A DNA stretch of 64,000 nucleotides from Ananas comosus (GCF_001540865.1 NC_033621.1:10060832-10124831); one strand, 5' to 3'; counted from the first letter of the stretch, positions 42,790 to 55,083 are shown. Numbers and translations: made by a program. The notes: a model not told the origin generated them from the letters alone.

Positions 42790-43971
42790 AGTTCATTTGC
42801 ACTTTGTCGCTCTATGGTTAATTTGAAAATATCGTGCCTTAATTACTATCTCATGGTTGTGTTTATAGTTTACTATATGGATCTGGCGTTTAATAGGGTA
42901 GTAGTTAAAGCACTAAAAAGTGAATGTAGCATGTGGTTTCAAAGATGTAATTGTTTGCTTCCAACTTATATTAATGACTTATTAATTTTTTATACTGAAA
43001 CAGAAATACAAATATAAAATAGTTAAGCAACTCCTGTTACTGAAAAGTGAGGTGTTAATAGGTTAAACAATCATAGTTAGTTAATTTGGATTCAGCAAAA
43101 ATTCGGTACTAATATAACACGAATAAAATTTGTATTCTAATTTTTAAATTCGTTGAAAAATATAGCTTAAGAAACGAGTTCGTCAATTATTTGGATACAT
43201 AATTTATACGAAAATTATACGTTCATTAATTAAAAATTCGAAATAAAAAATTTGCTATTAGAATAAAAAATGTGTTATTAAATTAAAATTTTCTTTTTTC
43301 TAGATTTATGCTACTAGTATAAATAGTTATAATTTCTTAAGAATATAAAAATAGAGATTTACAAAATAAAAAAAATTAAGTAAAAATGATAATAGCAAAC
43401 TATATTATACACTACAATATATAAATAATCAAGAAAAAAAGAGATTAAAATATTTCATAATTAAACATAAAATATAAGTTAATCCATACTTAAACAAAAA
43501 ATATAAAATTTTTTATTCGAATTTTCAATAATTCATGAATAATTCGCAAATAATTCAGCTAGTCTAAAAAATTCGCCTTTTGTTCTGTTTTTTAGAAAAA
43601 AAAAATCGCATACAGACTATTTTATTCAAATTTTAATAATTCATGAATAATTTGTGAATAATTCACGAATTAACTAACAGAGTAAACAACCTAATTGAAA
43701 TTTGCTCCAAAAGTGAACTACCAAACTTAGTTACTTTAGTCAATCATTAGCTATTAATAAGATTACTAAGCCTACCCTAGTCAATAGCTTCTATTTATAA
43801 TCTTATAGCCATAAAATGGGGCATATAATTACAAGCCATCTTTCACGACTTTCCATTGTGTGAAGCTTAAAACTTTACAAGAGCTGACAGCATGCGAAGA
43901 AAGATCAAAGTCCTGCTGCAGGTTAGCTGGCTTCCTGTCGTATCTATGTAGTTGCATGTGAAGACGGTTGA
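42790..43971. other. AT-rich intergenic DNA
   Basis: ATAATTCATGAATAATTCG.AATAATTC words recur near 43531 and 43636, a local direct duplication. No gene seen; the frame at 42787-43017 has no known domain. Confidence 0.5.
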
Positions 43972-44141
43972 TGTGAGGCCCCGACTTCTCAGGGATCATC
44001 CATTCTAGAACTACTTCTGTCCTAATTAATACGTTTAACTCTTTTAATCTCTTAGGTCTGGCCATCACCCAACATACTTAAACCGGGTTAAGAGTTTTAG
44101 CCCTATTATATCTTATCTACAGGACTTTTTGGGTTTTCACA
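43972..44141 (-). mobile_element. Solo LTR of Cassandra-type TRIM, minus strand
   Basis: On the minus strand it runs TGTGAAAACCC ... GGGGCCTCACA, 170 bp, flanked by a perfect GTTGA duplication (43967-43971 and 44142-44146). It contains the 5S-like region (AGATTAAAAGAGTTAAACG, CTAGAATGGATGATCCCTGAGAAGTC) in diverged form. Confidence 0.85.
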
Positions 44142-44185
44142 GTTGACTAAGAATGCAAATAAATTCCGATATACAGAGCTCCCAT

Positions 44186-44474
44186 TGCTACAACAAAATA
44201 TATTTTAGACGACACTTTTTAGACAACGCTCTATTCTAGCGTCTTGTGCCGACATCATGATTAAATATCGCTAATAAACATATTTTTATCAAACACTGCT
44301 AAAAATTCTCCTACACTATATTAAAATATCGGTATATATATTTATCCCGACATATTTAGTTAACGACTCTTTTCTCGACGCTTTTACAAATGTCGAGATT
44401 ATTCTTACCGACGCTTTAAATCGTCGTTAATTATTATTTAAAGTGTTTTAAGTGTAAGATTTGTTGTAGTGTAT
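44186..44474. mobile_element. CACTA-like MITE, short copy
   Basis: The right end AGATTTGTTGTAGTG pairs with the left CTACAACAAAATATATTTTAG; the first bases of the left end are changed (TG for CA). It contains CGACACTTTTTAGACAACGC-type words and inverted CGACGCTTTnAAATCGTCG motifs. Confidence 0.55.
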
Positions 44475-44551
44475 GCCGATCTGTTCTGAACATAATAATA
44501 AGCGGGGTTCAAATATTAAAAAAAAAATTGAATTTATTCCAATCCGCTAAC

Positions 44552-45641
44552 AAAATAGAGCAGGATTCGTCAACATGCATTTAATGTTCTTTTAATCATA
44601 TATCTTTTTATCTTTCTTCCATTTACTTTTTCAAGGAATCATACTTTTTGAAAAAATTGTGGAAAATTGGGCACACCGTTGTACTAAAGTTTGACAATAA
44701 GTATTGTTGGCTAAATTTAAGTTCGAAATTTTGGCTCTGATAATGTGTGAAATGATCACAAGCTCAAGAACTCTAAATATAATGATCTAAATCTAAACCA
44801 ATGACCCAAAATATGTTTAATCCGAGTTATTACTATTAATATGCTTAGTCCTTATATATTCAATCATTATGCAGGGCTCCCATCATATCTACCATGTAAT
44901 ATTTTGTCCCATAATTTTTGAGTGGCAATTTTTTTGATACTAAATATAAAGACCCAAACCACTTATACTGAAATTTCAGAACATGTCAGATTATATTGAA
45001 AACTTAAACCGTTTTGAATTATAGCAATATTTGAAAGCTTAAACCATTTTGAATTGAGAGCTAAATCGCTATGAGTATGATAGTAATACTTAGGTATATC
45101 TCAAATTGAACTCAACAATTTACAGTAATTGTACTACATCTAAATGACTATAGGCCCATTTGGCCTAAATTTTCGGAAAGTGATTTCCATAGAATTGATT
45201 TTGTATTAGAGTAGTGATTTTGGTTAAAAGTTGTAGAACGTTTGGCAGAGTTTAGATAAAAGTGATTTTTCTAAAGTAATTTTGTAAAACTGTTTGGCGA
45301 AAAAATTTTGATGTTTGTATATAGTAACATTTTTTACTAAATTTTGTTTTAAAATAATTTAAAGTTTGAATTAAATTTAAAACTTATACAAAATTTAAAA
45401 TTTGATATTTTAATTTAAAAAATAAATTTGAAATTTGAAAATTTAAAATTTATAAATTGAACTTTTAAAGCTAAATGCACATTTTCAATTTCAAATTTAC
45501 AATCCAAATTTAAAATTTGACATATGAAATTTAAAATTTAAAAATTTTAATTTGAAATTTAATTTAAAATTTAAAATTTAAAATTTAAATTTAAAAATTA
45601 AAAATTTGAAATATAAAATTAAAAATAGAGCAGGATTCGTC
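44552..45641. repeat. Duplicated segment, copy 1, bounded by a 20-bp direct repeat
   Basis: Positions 44567-45620 match 49305-50770 over long stretches (TTTGACAATAAG.ATTGTTGGCTAAATTTAAG, GCTCTGAT.nTGT.TGAAATGATC, GCAGGGCTCCCATCATATC). AAATAGAGCAGGATTCGTC lies at both ends (44553-44571 and 45623-45641). It includes a truncated AAATTT-type MITE from 45166. Unlike copy 2 it lacks the Tourist MITE, and about 100 bp following that site are missing. Confidence 0.75.
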
Positions 45642-47201
45642 TTAATTCACTAAAAATTCGCTTCCATTTGGACTTCTTTTGACTGAACAGTTCAGCCGGG
45701 ATAAAAAATATAGAGTTAATTGTATATAGGTCGATCACTATAAATATAGTGAATTGCAAATATATTTCTATAAAGTTCAACTTTCATATATTGTTATAAC
45801 AAAAGTCCTAATAATTTTAAATATGTCTCTATTGTTAGAATCCGTTAAAAAAATTTAGTTAATCATGGGTTAAATACTTAACTCTGATTAGTTTATAAGA
45901 TAACTTGATATTTTTACTCCTCTTATATTATACCTTCTTCGCTCAATCAAAAATTCTAGCAATGAGAACTCTTCTTCTTCCTCTTTCTCTTTCTCTCTCT
46001 CCTTCTGTCACGCCCCCGTCCCGAGACCGCTACCGATTTTGCACGGTTCGGACGCGGCGAACGGACGCCGAACGGACGGAGTTTTCCCTGTCCGCCCAAG
46101 GCTAAGCAACAGATCGTGTACAACAAGTCCCCAGAAAAACAACTTGCATTCATACACAATCAACAACGAAACGAGAGTACAAACAGTGCTACAACCAACT
46201 AGAGCAAGCGATACAAGTAAAATCATACAAGTATACAAAAAAGAGAAACTTAACTATTTGAACATAATTGAAACATTTAACCCTCTTTCGATATCATTTA
46301 AAGTTCAACCATTTAATACAACTTGCATTCTTTTTCAACATGTAAATACATCATATGCTCTCCAAAACCTCACCCTATACATCATCTACTCTCAAAGCAT
46401 AACCAAAAGTACAGGGTATAGAGCTAATGCAAGTAGGAAAGGTAAAGCTATCAACCGATACTGCTAGGGCGCTAAGCCCTTGCCGCGATCCTCCCGCTCG
46501 GTCGGGACACTCGAACTAGCACCTGCAACAATGGGTGTGAGAACTACGAATAGTTCCCAGTGGGTTCGGCCGCCGACTCCGCCGATCTACCCACTAGGTC
46601 TTAAGCAGACATAGAGAGATATATATATGCAATATATATAAAACTAAGCTGAACTGGAAGCAGGTATGTAAAACAACTATATCAAACTATGCCTCAATCT
46701 GAAATCATGAATGCATGAACAATAAATAGTAGGGTAAGCAACTACTATAAACATCTACAACAGCTATCATAGTAAGCTATAAGACATGCTACTAGGGAAA
46801 GCAAATAAGCTGATATGAACAATGAATAGCTACTATGAACATCAATCATGGGTAAGACTCACTGGGTAATCCAATCTCCAAGTGAACGCAAGGTTCATAA
46901 GCAAGGCTCACAAATCAACCTCCGAGGGATGCCTAGCTGGACTATCCCCGAGTACGCCTGCGGATAACAATCGGCTATCCGAGCAGCAAGCAGGGCTGCC
47001 TCTCTAGTGACCAAACTCCGGAGCGCACAACTTGAGGGGAGCGACCCCACCAAGCGCAGACAGGCAATGTGAGCATGATCAACTCACGAGCAACAACAAC
47101 CCTTTGAGGGTAATCTTAGCATAGATCAACAATTCTTGTACCCAAGCTCATAGTGTCTCGATTACACTAATATGATCATCTCAAGTAAACATCAAATATG
47201 T

Positions 47202-47297
47202 GCCACTTGTCATAGTTTTCTAACTAGATGCCACTTGTCATAGTTTTCTAACTAGATGCCACTTGTCATAGTTTTCTAACTAGATGCCACTCGTCAA
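47202..47297. repeat. 28-bp minisatellite, three full copies
   Basis: The unit GCCACTTGTCATAGTTTTCT plus AACTAGAT is repeated at 47202, 47230 and 47258, with a partial fourth beginning GCCACTCGTCAA at 47286. Confidence 0.95.
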
Positions 47298-48274
47298 TTT
47301 TGACTCATTATCAACACTAGTTTCATCATACTAGTTCTTTAGCAACATAAGCATTAATTATCTCATATAGGGTCTAGGTTCTCAACATATAGTTTTCATC
47401 ATATAATCATCATGCATACTAGATCATAAACCAACCAAGCAAGATATATTTATTGAACTACTAGCATGCAAGTATAAGCAACAATAATCATTTTCTAACC
47501 CTATATGTTTATGCACAATATGCAAATAGATCAAATTAAACTTAGACATAGAAGGTGGCCCGATGACTTCGGGATGGCACTCCCCCACCTTAGGTGATGC
47601 CGAAAATACTCCGAGACGCGATCTCGAGCTAGTCTTGTCGCCGCTTAATTCTCGTTGGGTTAGCTTTAACCCTTTAGCACTTCAAATGGCAATATCTTCG
47701 CACTCGATTCTCATATCGATGAACCGTCTTCGCCTACGCGTTTATAAGCATAAGAATTAGGTTTCTAACCCCTCAAAGGAGATCAAATCCTAATATTTGC
47801 AAAATTCCCAAAATCAAGCCCTAGATTTAGAACCCATGAGAAGCAATGGCTTCTAACTTCATTGTGAGCTAAATTCATGTTCTCTAAGCTCATTAGGTTC
47901 CATTTGAACCATTAAAACCAACAAAAACCCCTAAACCCTGGAAATCCAAAAACTAGGGTTAGAGCTTACCTTAGGTTTTGCTCCAAAGAAGGCCCAAGCT
48001 TGATGGAGAGGAGAGAAAGGAGCTTTATCTTCTTCTCCTTGATCTTCTCTTCCTTTCCCTCCTTCTCTTTTCTTCTTCTCTTCTCTTTTCTTCTTCTCTT
48101 CTCTTTTCTTCTTCAACCGGTTAGAGAGAGAGAGGGGGCTAGAGAGAGAGAGGCTGTGAGAGTGAGAGAGAAGAGAGCTGAGAGTGAGAGGAATAAGTCC
48201 TCTATTGTAACAATATGCTAAAAAGCCCTCATTTTATCAGATTTTGCAACTTAACCCGCTGCTGCCGCGCCCTT

Positions 48275-48459
48275 GTACCGGTACACGGGGTCTTGTACCG
48301 GTACAAGCCCTGCGTAACAGCGAAACAGAGAGCAAACCCGAGGCTCGGGTTGCTCGGTCGCGCGGGTTTTGTACCGGTACAAGGCCCTTGTACCGGTACA
48401 GCCATCAGGCACTGTTCCGCGATGGTTGTACCGGTACAGCATCAACCTTGTACCGGTAC
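48275..48459. repeat. Cluster of GTACCGGTAC palindromes (6 perfect sites)
   Basis: Perfect sites start at 48275, 48295, 48371, 48390, 48428 and 48450, arranged as three pairs with starts 19-22 bp apart. All are preceded by TT, and three are followed by AA. This is the same palindrome as at 18890-19103, in a related but clearly diverged repeat. Confidence 0.95.
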
Positions 48460-49715
48460 AACAGTGCCAGAATGCTGTTTTTTTTCGATCTGTTTCGATT
48501 TCGTTTCACGTCCAACAACGCTAAAACTATTCCAACACTTTTGGAACTCATTTTTACTCTTCCAAACATGTTGAAATACCGAATGGAACTTGTCCAAACA
48601 TTCGATTGCTCACTTTGGTCCATTGTGCCAAAGTTAGCCGTTTTCGTCGAATTTTCGATACCTTACACCTTCATACACGACTAAAGTTTCTTTGTCTCCA
48701 TTCATCCACGATGCGTGTTGCTTCGCCCATATCAAATACGCATTGTTTGTCCATTCAATTTTCTCTATGATTTTTTTCTTTTTTTGCTCAAAAAAAAAAA
48801 AAGGTCTATAAAAAAATGAGTGAGAAAAGAGATTGCAACTATCGTGGAATTGATTGGATTTTAAAAAGAAAAAAGATGAGAAATGAAGAAGGAGATGATG
48901 ACCATTAAAAATTTTTTCGATGATATTTCTACATGATTATAATTGTTATGGCTTTTGATCGAATGGACATATTTATAATAACAAAATTGATATTTCACTT
49001 ATTTGCTGTTAAAATATAAATAATTTTTTAATAGTAAGAGGGACATATTTAAAAATATTAGAACTTTTATATAAACAATATATAAAAATTAAATTTTATA
49101 GGAATATATTTATAATTTATTATATTTATAGAGATATGCATATATATTAACCCAAAAATATAATGAAAGTCAATGTGCACTCCAATCTGTCAAGAAAATA
49201 AGGTCGGAGGTGGAAGACCCCTTCCGTTCCGAATCTGTCTCGTTTATATCCTTATGCGTAGCCGTGGGTTACAATATGAATTCTAAAGGATTGGATAATG
49301 TACTAGACACTCTGTTTTTCGTCAACATACATTTAATGTTCTTTAAATCATATATCTTTTATTTTTCTTTCACTTACTTTTTCAAGGAATCGCACTTTTT
49401 GAAAATTTGTAAAAATATAGGTGCATCGATGTACCGAAGTTTGACAATAAGCATTGTTGGCTAAATTTAAGTTTCAAATTTTGGCTCTGATACTGTATGA
49501 AATGATCGTAAGCTCGAGAACTCTAAATATAATGATCTAAATCTAAACTAGTGATCCAAAATATGTTTAATCCGAGTTATTACAACTAATATGTTTAGTC
49601 CTTATATATTCAATCACCATGCAGGGCTCCCATCATATCCACCTTGTAATATTTTGTCCCATAATTTTTGAGTGGTAATTTTTTTGATACTAAATATAAA
49701 GACCCAAACCACTTA

Positions 49716-50117
49716 GGGCATGTTTGGTTCACCTATTTTAGACTATGGAATCAGAATGGAATTAATTGATTCCGATAGTTGTTGTTTGTTTTATAGGAAT
49801 TGGATTCCGATTCCTATTCCACTCCGGAATGGGAATGGCCAAATCTATTTATGATCCAATCCGGCTTTAAATCCCGAATTGGCTCATTCCAAAGCAAACT
49901 ATTCAAAATTCTCTTTTACCAACACCCACCTCCTCTTCCTTCGTCACTCTCCTCTATCTTAAATCAAAATCCTGTCTCAACAATTTTAAATTTTCATTTC
50001 GATTTCCATTCTAATAATGAACTAAACATTTTTGAATGATTCGTCATTCCATTTTCTATTCCAAAACAATCCAATTCAATTTCTCATTCCCATTCCAAAC
50101 ATGAACCAAACATGCCC
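49716..50117. mobile_element. Tourist-like (PIF/Harbinger) MITE
   Basis: Terminal inverted repeats GGGCATGTTTGGTTCA / TGAACCAAACATGCCC, flanked by TTA on each side (49713-49715 and 50118-50120). A TTA/TAA 3-bp duplication is diagnostic of PIF/Harbinger. 402 bp. Inner arms (GGAATnGGAATGGG-type) are also partly inverted. Copy 1 of the surrounding segment has a single TTA at the matching site. Confidence 0.92.
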
Positions 50118-50383
50118 TTATAGTTGTTGATTTGTTTTGGCCCGAGTTCTCTTGGTTCAAAACGTTTAAATGCAATTATTAGTATATTGATATAATAATA
50201 GAAAATTGTCCGAACATATTAGATTATATTGAAAACTTAAACCATTTAGAATTATGGCAACATTTGAAAGTTTAAACCATTTTGAATTGAGAGCTAGATC
50301 GGTATGAGTTTGATAGTAATACTTAGATATATCTCAAATTGAACTCAACAATTTATAGTAATTGTAGTACATCTAAATGACTA

Positions 50384-51324
50384 CGGGCCCGTTTGGCTTA
50401 GATTCTCAAAAAGTGATTTCTATAAAATTAATTTTGCATTGGAGATGTGATTTAGTTAAAAACTGCAGAATTAATGTTTGGCAGAGCTTAGATAAAAGTG
50501 GTTTTTCTAAAGTAATTTTGTAAAACTGTTTGGTGAAAAAATTTTGATGTTTGTATATAATAACATTTTTTACTAAATTTTATTTTAAAATAATTTAAAA
50601 TTTGAATTAAATTTAAAATTTGTACAAAATTTAAAATTTGATATTTTAATTTAAAAAATAAATTTGAAATTTAAAAATTTAAAATTTATAAATTGATCTT
50701 TTAAAGCTAAATGCAAATTTTCAATTTCAAATTTAAAATCTAAATTAAAGTTTGACATATGAAATTTAAAATTTAAAAATTTTATATTTTATACTTTTAT
50801 TTTAAAAAATTTTAAATTTAAAACTATAATATTTAAAATTTTTTAAAAAATATAAATTTTAAAATTAAGATTTAAAATTTGAAATTAAAAAAATTNNNNN
50901 ATATAATTTAAATTTTAAATTCTAAAATATGAAAATTTAAATTTTACCTTAAATTTGAAATTTGAAATTTAAAATTTAAAATTTTAGATTTAAAATTTAA
51001 AATTTAAAATTTAAAGTATAAATTTTAAATTTTAAAAGTTGAAATTTACGAATTCAAAAATAAATTTAAAAATAAAAATTAAATTTAAATTTAAATTTAA
51101 CCCTTGAATTGAAAATTAAAATAAAAATTTGAAGTTTGAGTCTTAACTCATAATGAGATTTCAAGAAACAGGTTTTGGCTGCTTTTGATTTTGGACCTCG
51201 AAAATCAAAAAATAATTCTAAAATTCAGAATCAAATTTTTTAAAAAAGGCTGCCAAACGCTTTATTGAATCGAAAATCATTTTTGAGCTCAAAAACAATT
51301 TTCAAAAGCTAAGCCAAACACCCC
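50384..51324. mobile_element. MITE-like element with AAATTT core, copy 2 (complete ends)
   Basis: Left end GGGCCCGTTTGGCTTAGATT and right end AAAAGCTAAGCCAAACACCCC form a terminal inverted repeat. The interior from 50570 to 51130 is AAATTT-type low complexity. Confidence 0.7.
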
Positions 51325-51880
51325 TAATATTAATAAGTAGGGTAGTTTTCTCAGCATTTTAAGAATTCACAAGAATCATCATCATATACAACAAGCTCTA
51401 CATTTTTATAATTAACCAACAAGCTAGTTTTCAATTACATCTTTTTCTTTTTGTTTTTTTGCTTTGTCTTTTTCTTGAGGAAGTAGCCTTTGTTTTCTCT
51501 CTTCTCTTTTATAAGGTAGAGAGAGAGTGGGACTACTTTTGGGTCCACCTATCCATATTGCTAAAGTATGTATATATATTATATATCTATAAACATATAT
51601 AAGATTGTATTTTATTGCATTTATGCTCAACTTTTAATGCACCTGTCTATAATCTATAAATAATATAAGTAAAGCTAGAGAAAAGCAACAATATTCTCTC
51701 CAAACTTTTGCCATGCGGATAATTTGTCTAAGTATATTATACTGTAACATGGCAGCTTTGTTAATTATCATTAAATTATTATTATTATATGTATATATAT
51801 TTTTTAATGTGGCTAAGGCATTTGGTTCTTCTGGGAATTAACTAATAAGATAGCATCTAATGCAAAAATAATTAATTTTT
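51325..51880. other. AT-rich intergenic DNA
   Basis: No gene or repeat that I can pair. A minus-strand 68-codon frame at 51424-51630 is lysine-rich and has no domain. Confidence 0.5.
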
Positions 51881-52262
51881 ATGAGACCCCAATTCTATAT
51901 ATAATAAAATATAGTAGGACTAAAGCTCTTCACCCGGCTATAGCATCTTAGGTGGTAGGTAGATCCAAGAGTTTAAAAAGGTTAAGCGTGTTAGAATTAA
52001 AGTAGTTCTAGAATGGGTGATCTCTTTGGAAAGTTTGAGCGTCACAGTTGGTATCTGAGCCAATTATCAGGCGGAATAAGTTGGAGCATCACAGTTGGTA
52101 TCAAAACTAATTACCAGCCGGAATTGTCAGATGAGTCTCGGCTGAGTTAGAATTATACAGCGGAGAGAGTGAAGCTCTCCTACTGTTGACTATTGTGGAT
52201 GGAGCGCGACTCCCCCATAAGATCAGTTAAGACTAGCGAGGCGATTCTTACATCGACTGATA
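51881..52262 (+). mobile_element. Cassandra-type TRIM, LTR plus internal region
   Basis: The LTR 51881-52046 (ATGAGACCCCAATTCTATAT..., AAGGTTAAGCGTGTTAG, CTAGAATGGGTGATC, ...GCGTCACA) is followed by TTGGTATCTGAGCC (52048-52061), a primer binding site matching initiator Met with one change. A second LTR-end/PBS junction (GCATCACAGTTGGTATCA) follows at about 52087, a local duplication. The internal part ends near GCGAGGCGATTCTTACATCGACTGATA; the 3' LTR is missing. Confidence 0.8.
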
Positions 52263-52991
52263 TAAATTCGGTTAAATATTTTATATATTATTTCGTATCT
52301 ATACGTATATTTTTTAACGCAAATACATCTCTATAATGATTTCACAAAATTCTTTGTTTATGCAATTGATTACTTTAAAAGTTTAAGATATCCACCAATT
52401 AATGGTTTCCAATATTGATATTAAAAAAATAAAGTAAAATAAAGTAAAATAATATAAAATAGTAAGCTGATGGAGATTCTTTTTGAGTTATTTTAACACT
52501 TTTTGAATATATAAATATTTTGTTAACTTTTTATAAAACCCAATTAAACCCGGTGAATGGAATTGCTTTATGATGTAAACTAACTGGTCAAATTAAGAAG
52601 ATAAAACTTCGAATATATAAATATTATGTTAACTTTTTATAAAATCCAATTAAACCCAAAACGTGTGTCATGGGTGAATGGAATTGATTTATGATGTAAA
52701 CCAACTGGTCAAATTAAGAAGATAAAACTTCGCAATCTCTCATTAAAATGTGTGACAACTCTTTACTTGTAGACTAAGGTTGGAATAAGGTGCATAGGAG
52801 GGGGAAAAAAAAAGAGCATATTTCAAAAAAGAAAAATAAAATCTTGTGGGCATATGATGGCCATGAATATTTTAATCAATCTTTATCTCTCTTACCATAT
52901 TATTTTATAAGATGTGCCCAGAGAGAGACCTTTGTCTTTCCCACTCTAGGATCTTAATTTATTATGCCAATGTTTTAGGAGAATATACTTT
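52263..52991. repeat. Intergenic DNA with a 106-bp tandem duplication
   Basis: GAATATATAAATATT...GATAAAACTTC occurs at 52505-52610 and again at 52611-52731. The second copy has about 15 extra bases (AAAACGTGTGTCAT). Otherwise AT-rich, no gene. Confidence 0.8.
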
Positions 52992-53538
52992 GAGTTAGGC
53001 TGGTATACTATCGGTAGCACGAAGGTTTTCATACTACTAAGTTGTTTTCGATGATGCGACTTTTAAATTGACGATCGGCTCTATTAGACTTGATCTACAG
53101 TACTATTAAAAGTATTTGAAAACTAAATTTCATAATTTTTCGACATCATTTGGCTAGTGATCAAAAGGTCTCAAAATTGACAATTTTAATGGTAGATGTG
53201 ATGCGTTTGTGAATTTAACGGTGTAAACCAATCTAAATCTAATAAAATTTTTATAGAAATTTTTTTTCACTATTTAGAGTAAGATCAGTATCTCTGATCT
53301 TAAATTTAAGTCTTCTATCATCATTTTTTATGAGATTTTTATTTTCAGCCGTTCATTTTTAAACTACTCATTTGATAGGTAAATGATGCCGAAAAATTGT
53401 AAAATTTAGTTTCCAAATACTTTCAATAGTGTAGATCAAGTCTAACGGAGCCGATCATCAATTTGGAAGCGTCATCATCGAAAACAACTCGGTAGCACGG
53501 AGGCCTCCGTGCTACCGATAGTATACCAGCCTAGCTCA
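52992..53538. mobile_element. Palindromic MITE family A, copy 3
   Basis: GAGTTAGGCTGGTATACTATCGGTAGCACGA and its mirror TGCTACCGATAGTATACCAGCCTAGCTC are the ends. Inner arms GTTGTTTTCGATGATG / CATCATCGAAAACAAC are conserved. Confidence 0.82.
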
Positions 53539-53611
53539 TATACTTTTGATCATATTCTATGGTTTAGTGAGCCACAATAAATGTAAGCAATAAAATAGAA
53601 AAAACACATAT

Positions 53612-53720
53612 GGTAGTTGATTCATATTTTCAGCTAAATTTATTCCTAAATAAATAAATAAAGCACGTAATATGCCACCTTTCTCTCTGAAAAAAAAAAA
53701 TCTCAAAAAAAGAGAGAAAA
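53612..53720 (+). mobile_element. SINE, 5'-truncated copy
   Basis: TAGTTGATTCATATTTTCAGC..., AAATAAATAAAGCACG, ATGCCACCTTTCTCTCTG and an A-rich tail match the 3' half of the SINE at 60269. Confidence 0.65.
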
Positions 53721-54584
53721 ATATATGTTCATCTTCCATTTTAAAATTATGTTTGGATGTCTGAATATCTTATTTAGTATATTTTCTTAATTTATTTAAG
53801 AAGCTGATCTTATTTATTTATATAAGGAATATAATTAAATTCTAAATTTCAATGTCATATTCCGCCGTCAAAGTTAGTTTTTGAAAAAAAATAATTTACT
53901 TTACGTGTGAATATGCTATCGAACCAAATTATAAATAACAAAATCTTTCTGAAAATACATATCACTCTCTCGAACAATTATAATCACGAAAGAAAATATC
54001 GAACGAGTTATCACTAGATAACTTATTACGATTTGCAAAATGAGCCAAGGCTTCCTTTGGGGCTTCCTTTGGGTATTAGAATAGGTTATTTAGTGATAAT
54101 TTATTCGGAATGAGGACTTTCTTGCGTGATTGGTAATAAGAAGTTTGATTTTTGCTCGTTAAAGGATCTTAACATCTGTGATTTGATAAGAAAACATATT
54201 TAACGATGAAGTGATTTCTCTTATTCCAAAAACATAGCTAGAAGGCGGAATACAGATATTTTATCACGCTCATCATCTGTCAAATACTGCCAAGTTGATA
54301 AAGTAAATCAAAGATTACTAGAAAATTAATTTTTTTTTTGTATGATTGCAAATTATCATGAGTTTGATATTAAAAATCTTCATATGCATGATCTGGTAAA
54401 ATTATTGTATTCCAACTAGGAGGCAAGTTATGTTATTTAAAAAATGGTAATGAACTGATGACCTAGTATAGCATGCTTATGGACACAATTAATAATACTT
54501 ACCATCAATAAAATATTAGGAACTTGATTCACAATCCATGTGCTGAATAATACTTCATGAACCCAACCATACATAAATATGTTA
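53721..54584. other. AT-rich intergenic DNA
   Basis: GGCTTCCTTTGG is duplicated in tandem near 54049-54074. No gene. Confidence 0.5.
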
Positions 54585-54946
54585 GGGAAAACTTCAAATA
54601 CCTTCTATGTTATTTTGCACTTTCTTACTTTAGTATTGTATGATTTTAAGTATATTAATTTAGTAGCTTGTGGTTTTATTTTTCTCTTTTTATTATACAT
54701 TTCACTAATTTTTTTTATTAAATTAGTGACAAAGTTAAAACAAAAGGGTACTGAAATGAATATTTAAAAAACCTAGGTGGGATATCTGAAGTTTTTTATA
54801 TATAATTTAACGAAATGTTAACAGAGAAGTTGACGAAAAAAGAAAATGAAACCACAAGGTACTAATCTGATATATTTTAAAACACAGGGTATTAAAGTGA
54901 GAAAGTGCGAAACCACAAGAGTGGTATTTGAAGATTACTCAATATT
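54585..54946. mobile_element. Palindromic MITE
   Basis: The left arm GGGAAAACTTCAAATACCTTCTATG..., GCACTTTCTTACTTTAGTA is mirrored by TACTTAAA-type and AAAGTGCGAAACCACAAGAGTGGTATTTGAAGATTACTC on the right. About 360 bp, non-coding. Confidence 0.65.
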
Positions 54947-55083
54947 TTATACAGTGCTTTTTGAAAACTATATATCATTTACATTTACTTTTTTATTATT
55001 TTTTTATTTTTATATTTTTAAAGAGATTTGGAGACTAAATAGATGGGGATCATAAGCACTAACTAACTATCATAAAAGTATAT

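Larger units (their letters stand above)
46017..48720 (-). mobile_element. TGTCACGCC-type repeat unit 2 (LTR-like), fullest copy
   Basis: It starts TGTCACGCCCCCGTCCC and matches 26876-27346 closely through AGTGCTA..AACnA, TAGAGCAAGCGATACAAG and CTAGGG.GC.AAGCCCTTG. It contains TGGGTGTGAGAACTACGAATAG, a 28-bp minisatellite (47202-47285), pyrimidine repeats (48040-48116), and the second GTACCGGTAC cluster. No gag-pol domain is visible, and the short frames are composition-driven. It is most likely a large LTR or non-autonomous LTR element in reverse orientation; the right boundary is approximate. Confidence 0.55.
45712..49153. mobile_element. MULE-type TIR element split by a later insertion
   Basis: The left arm 45712-45850 (AGAGTTAATTGTATATAGGTCG..., AAATATAGTGAATTGCAAATATA, TTTAAATATGTC) and right arm about 48955-49153 (its complement, ending ATATATATTAACCC) are inverted repeats of the same family as 14873-16032. 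The TGTCACGCC repeat at 46017-48720 lies between them and accounts for most of the length. No transposase is seen. Confidence 0.6.
49309..51324. repeat. Duplicated segment, copy 2, with two MITEs inside
   Basis: Direct copy of 44567-45620 beginning at CAACATACATTTAATGTTC. It carries a Tourist MITE (49716-50117) and a complete AAATTT-type MITE (50384-51324) whose right end is present here but missing from copy 1. A 5-N gap is at 50896-50900. Confidence 0.75.

Noticed and set aside
46039..46467. 142-codon ORF in the TGTCACGCC repeat
   Set aside because: The equivalent frame is not kept in the related copy at 26876-27346, and no domain is visible.
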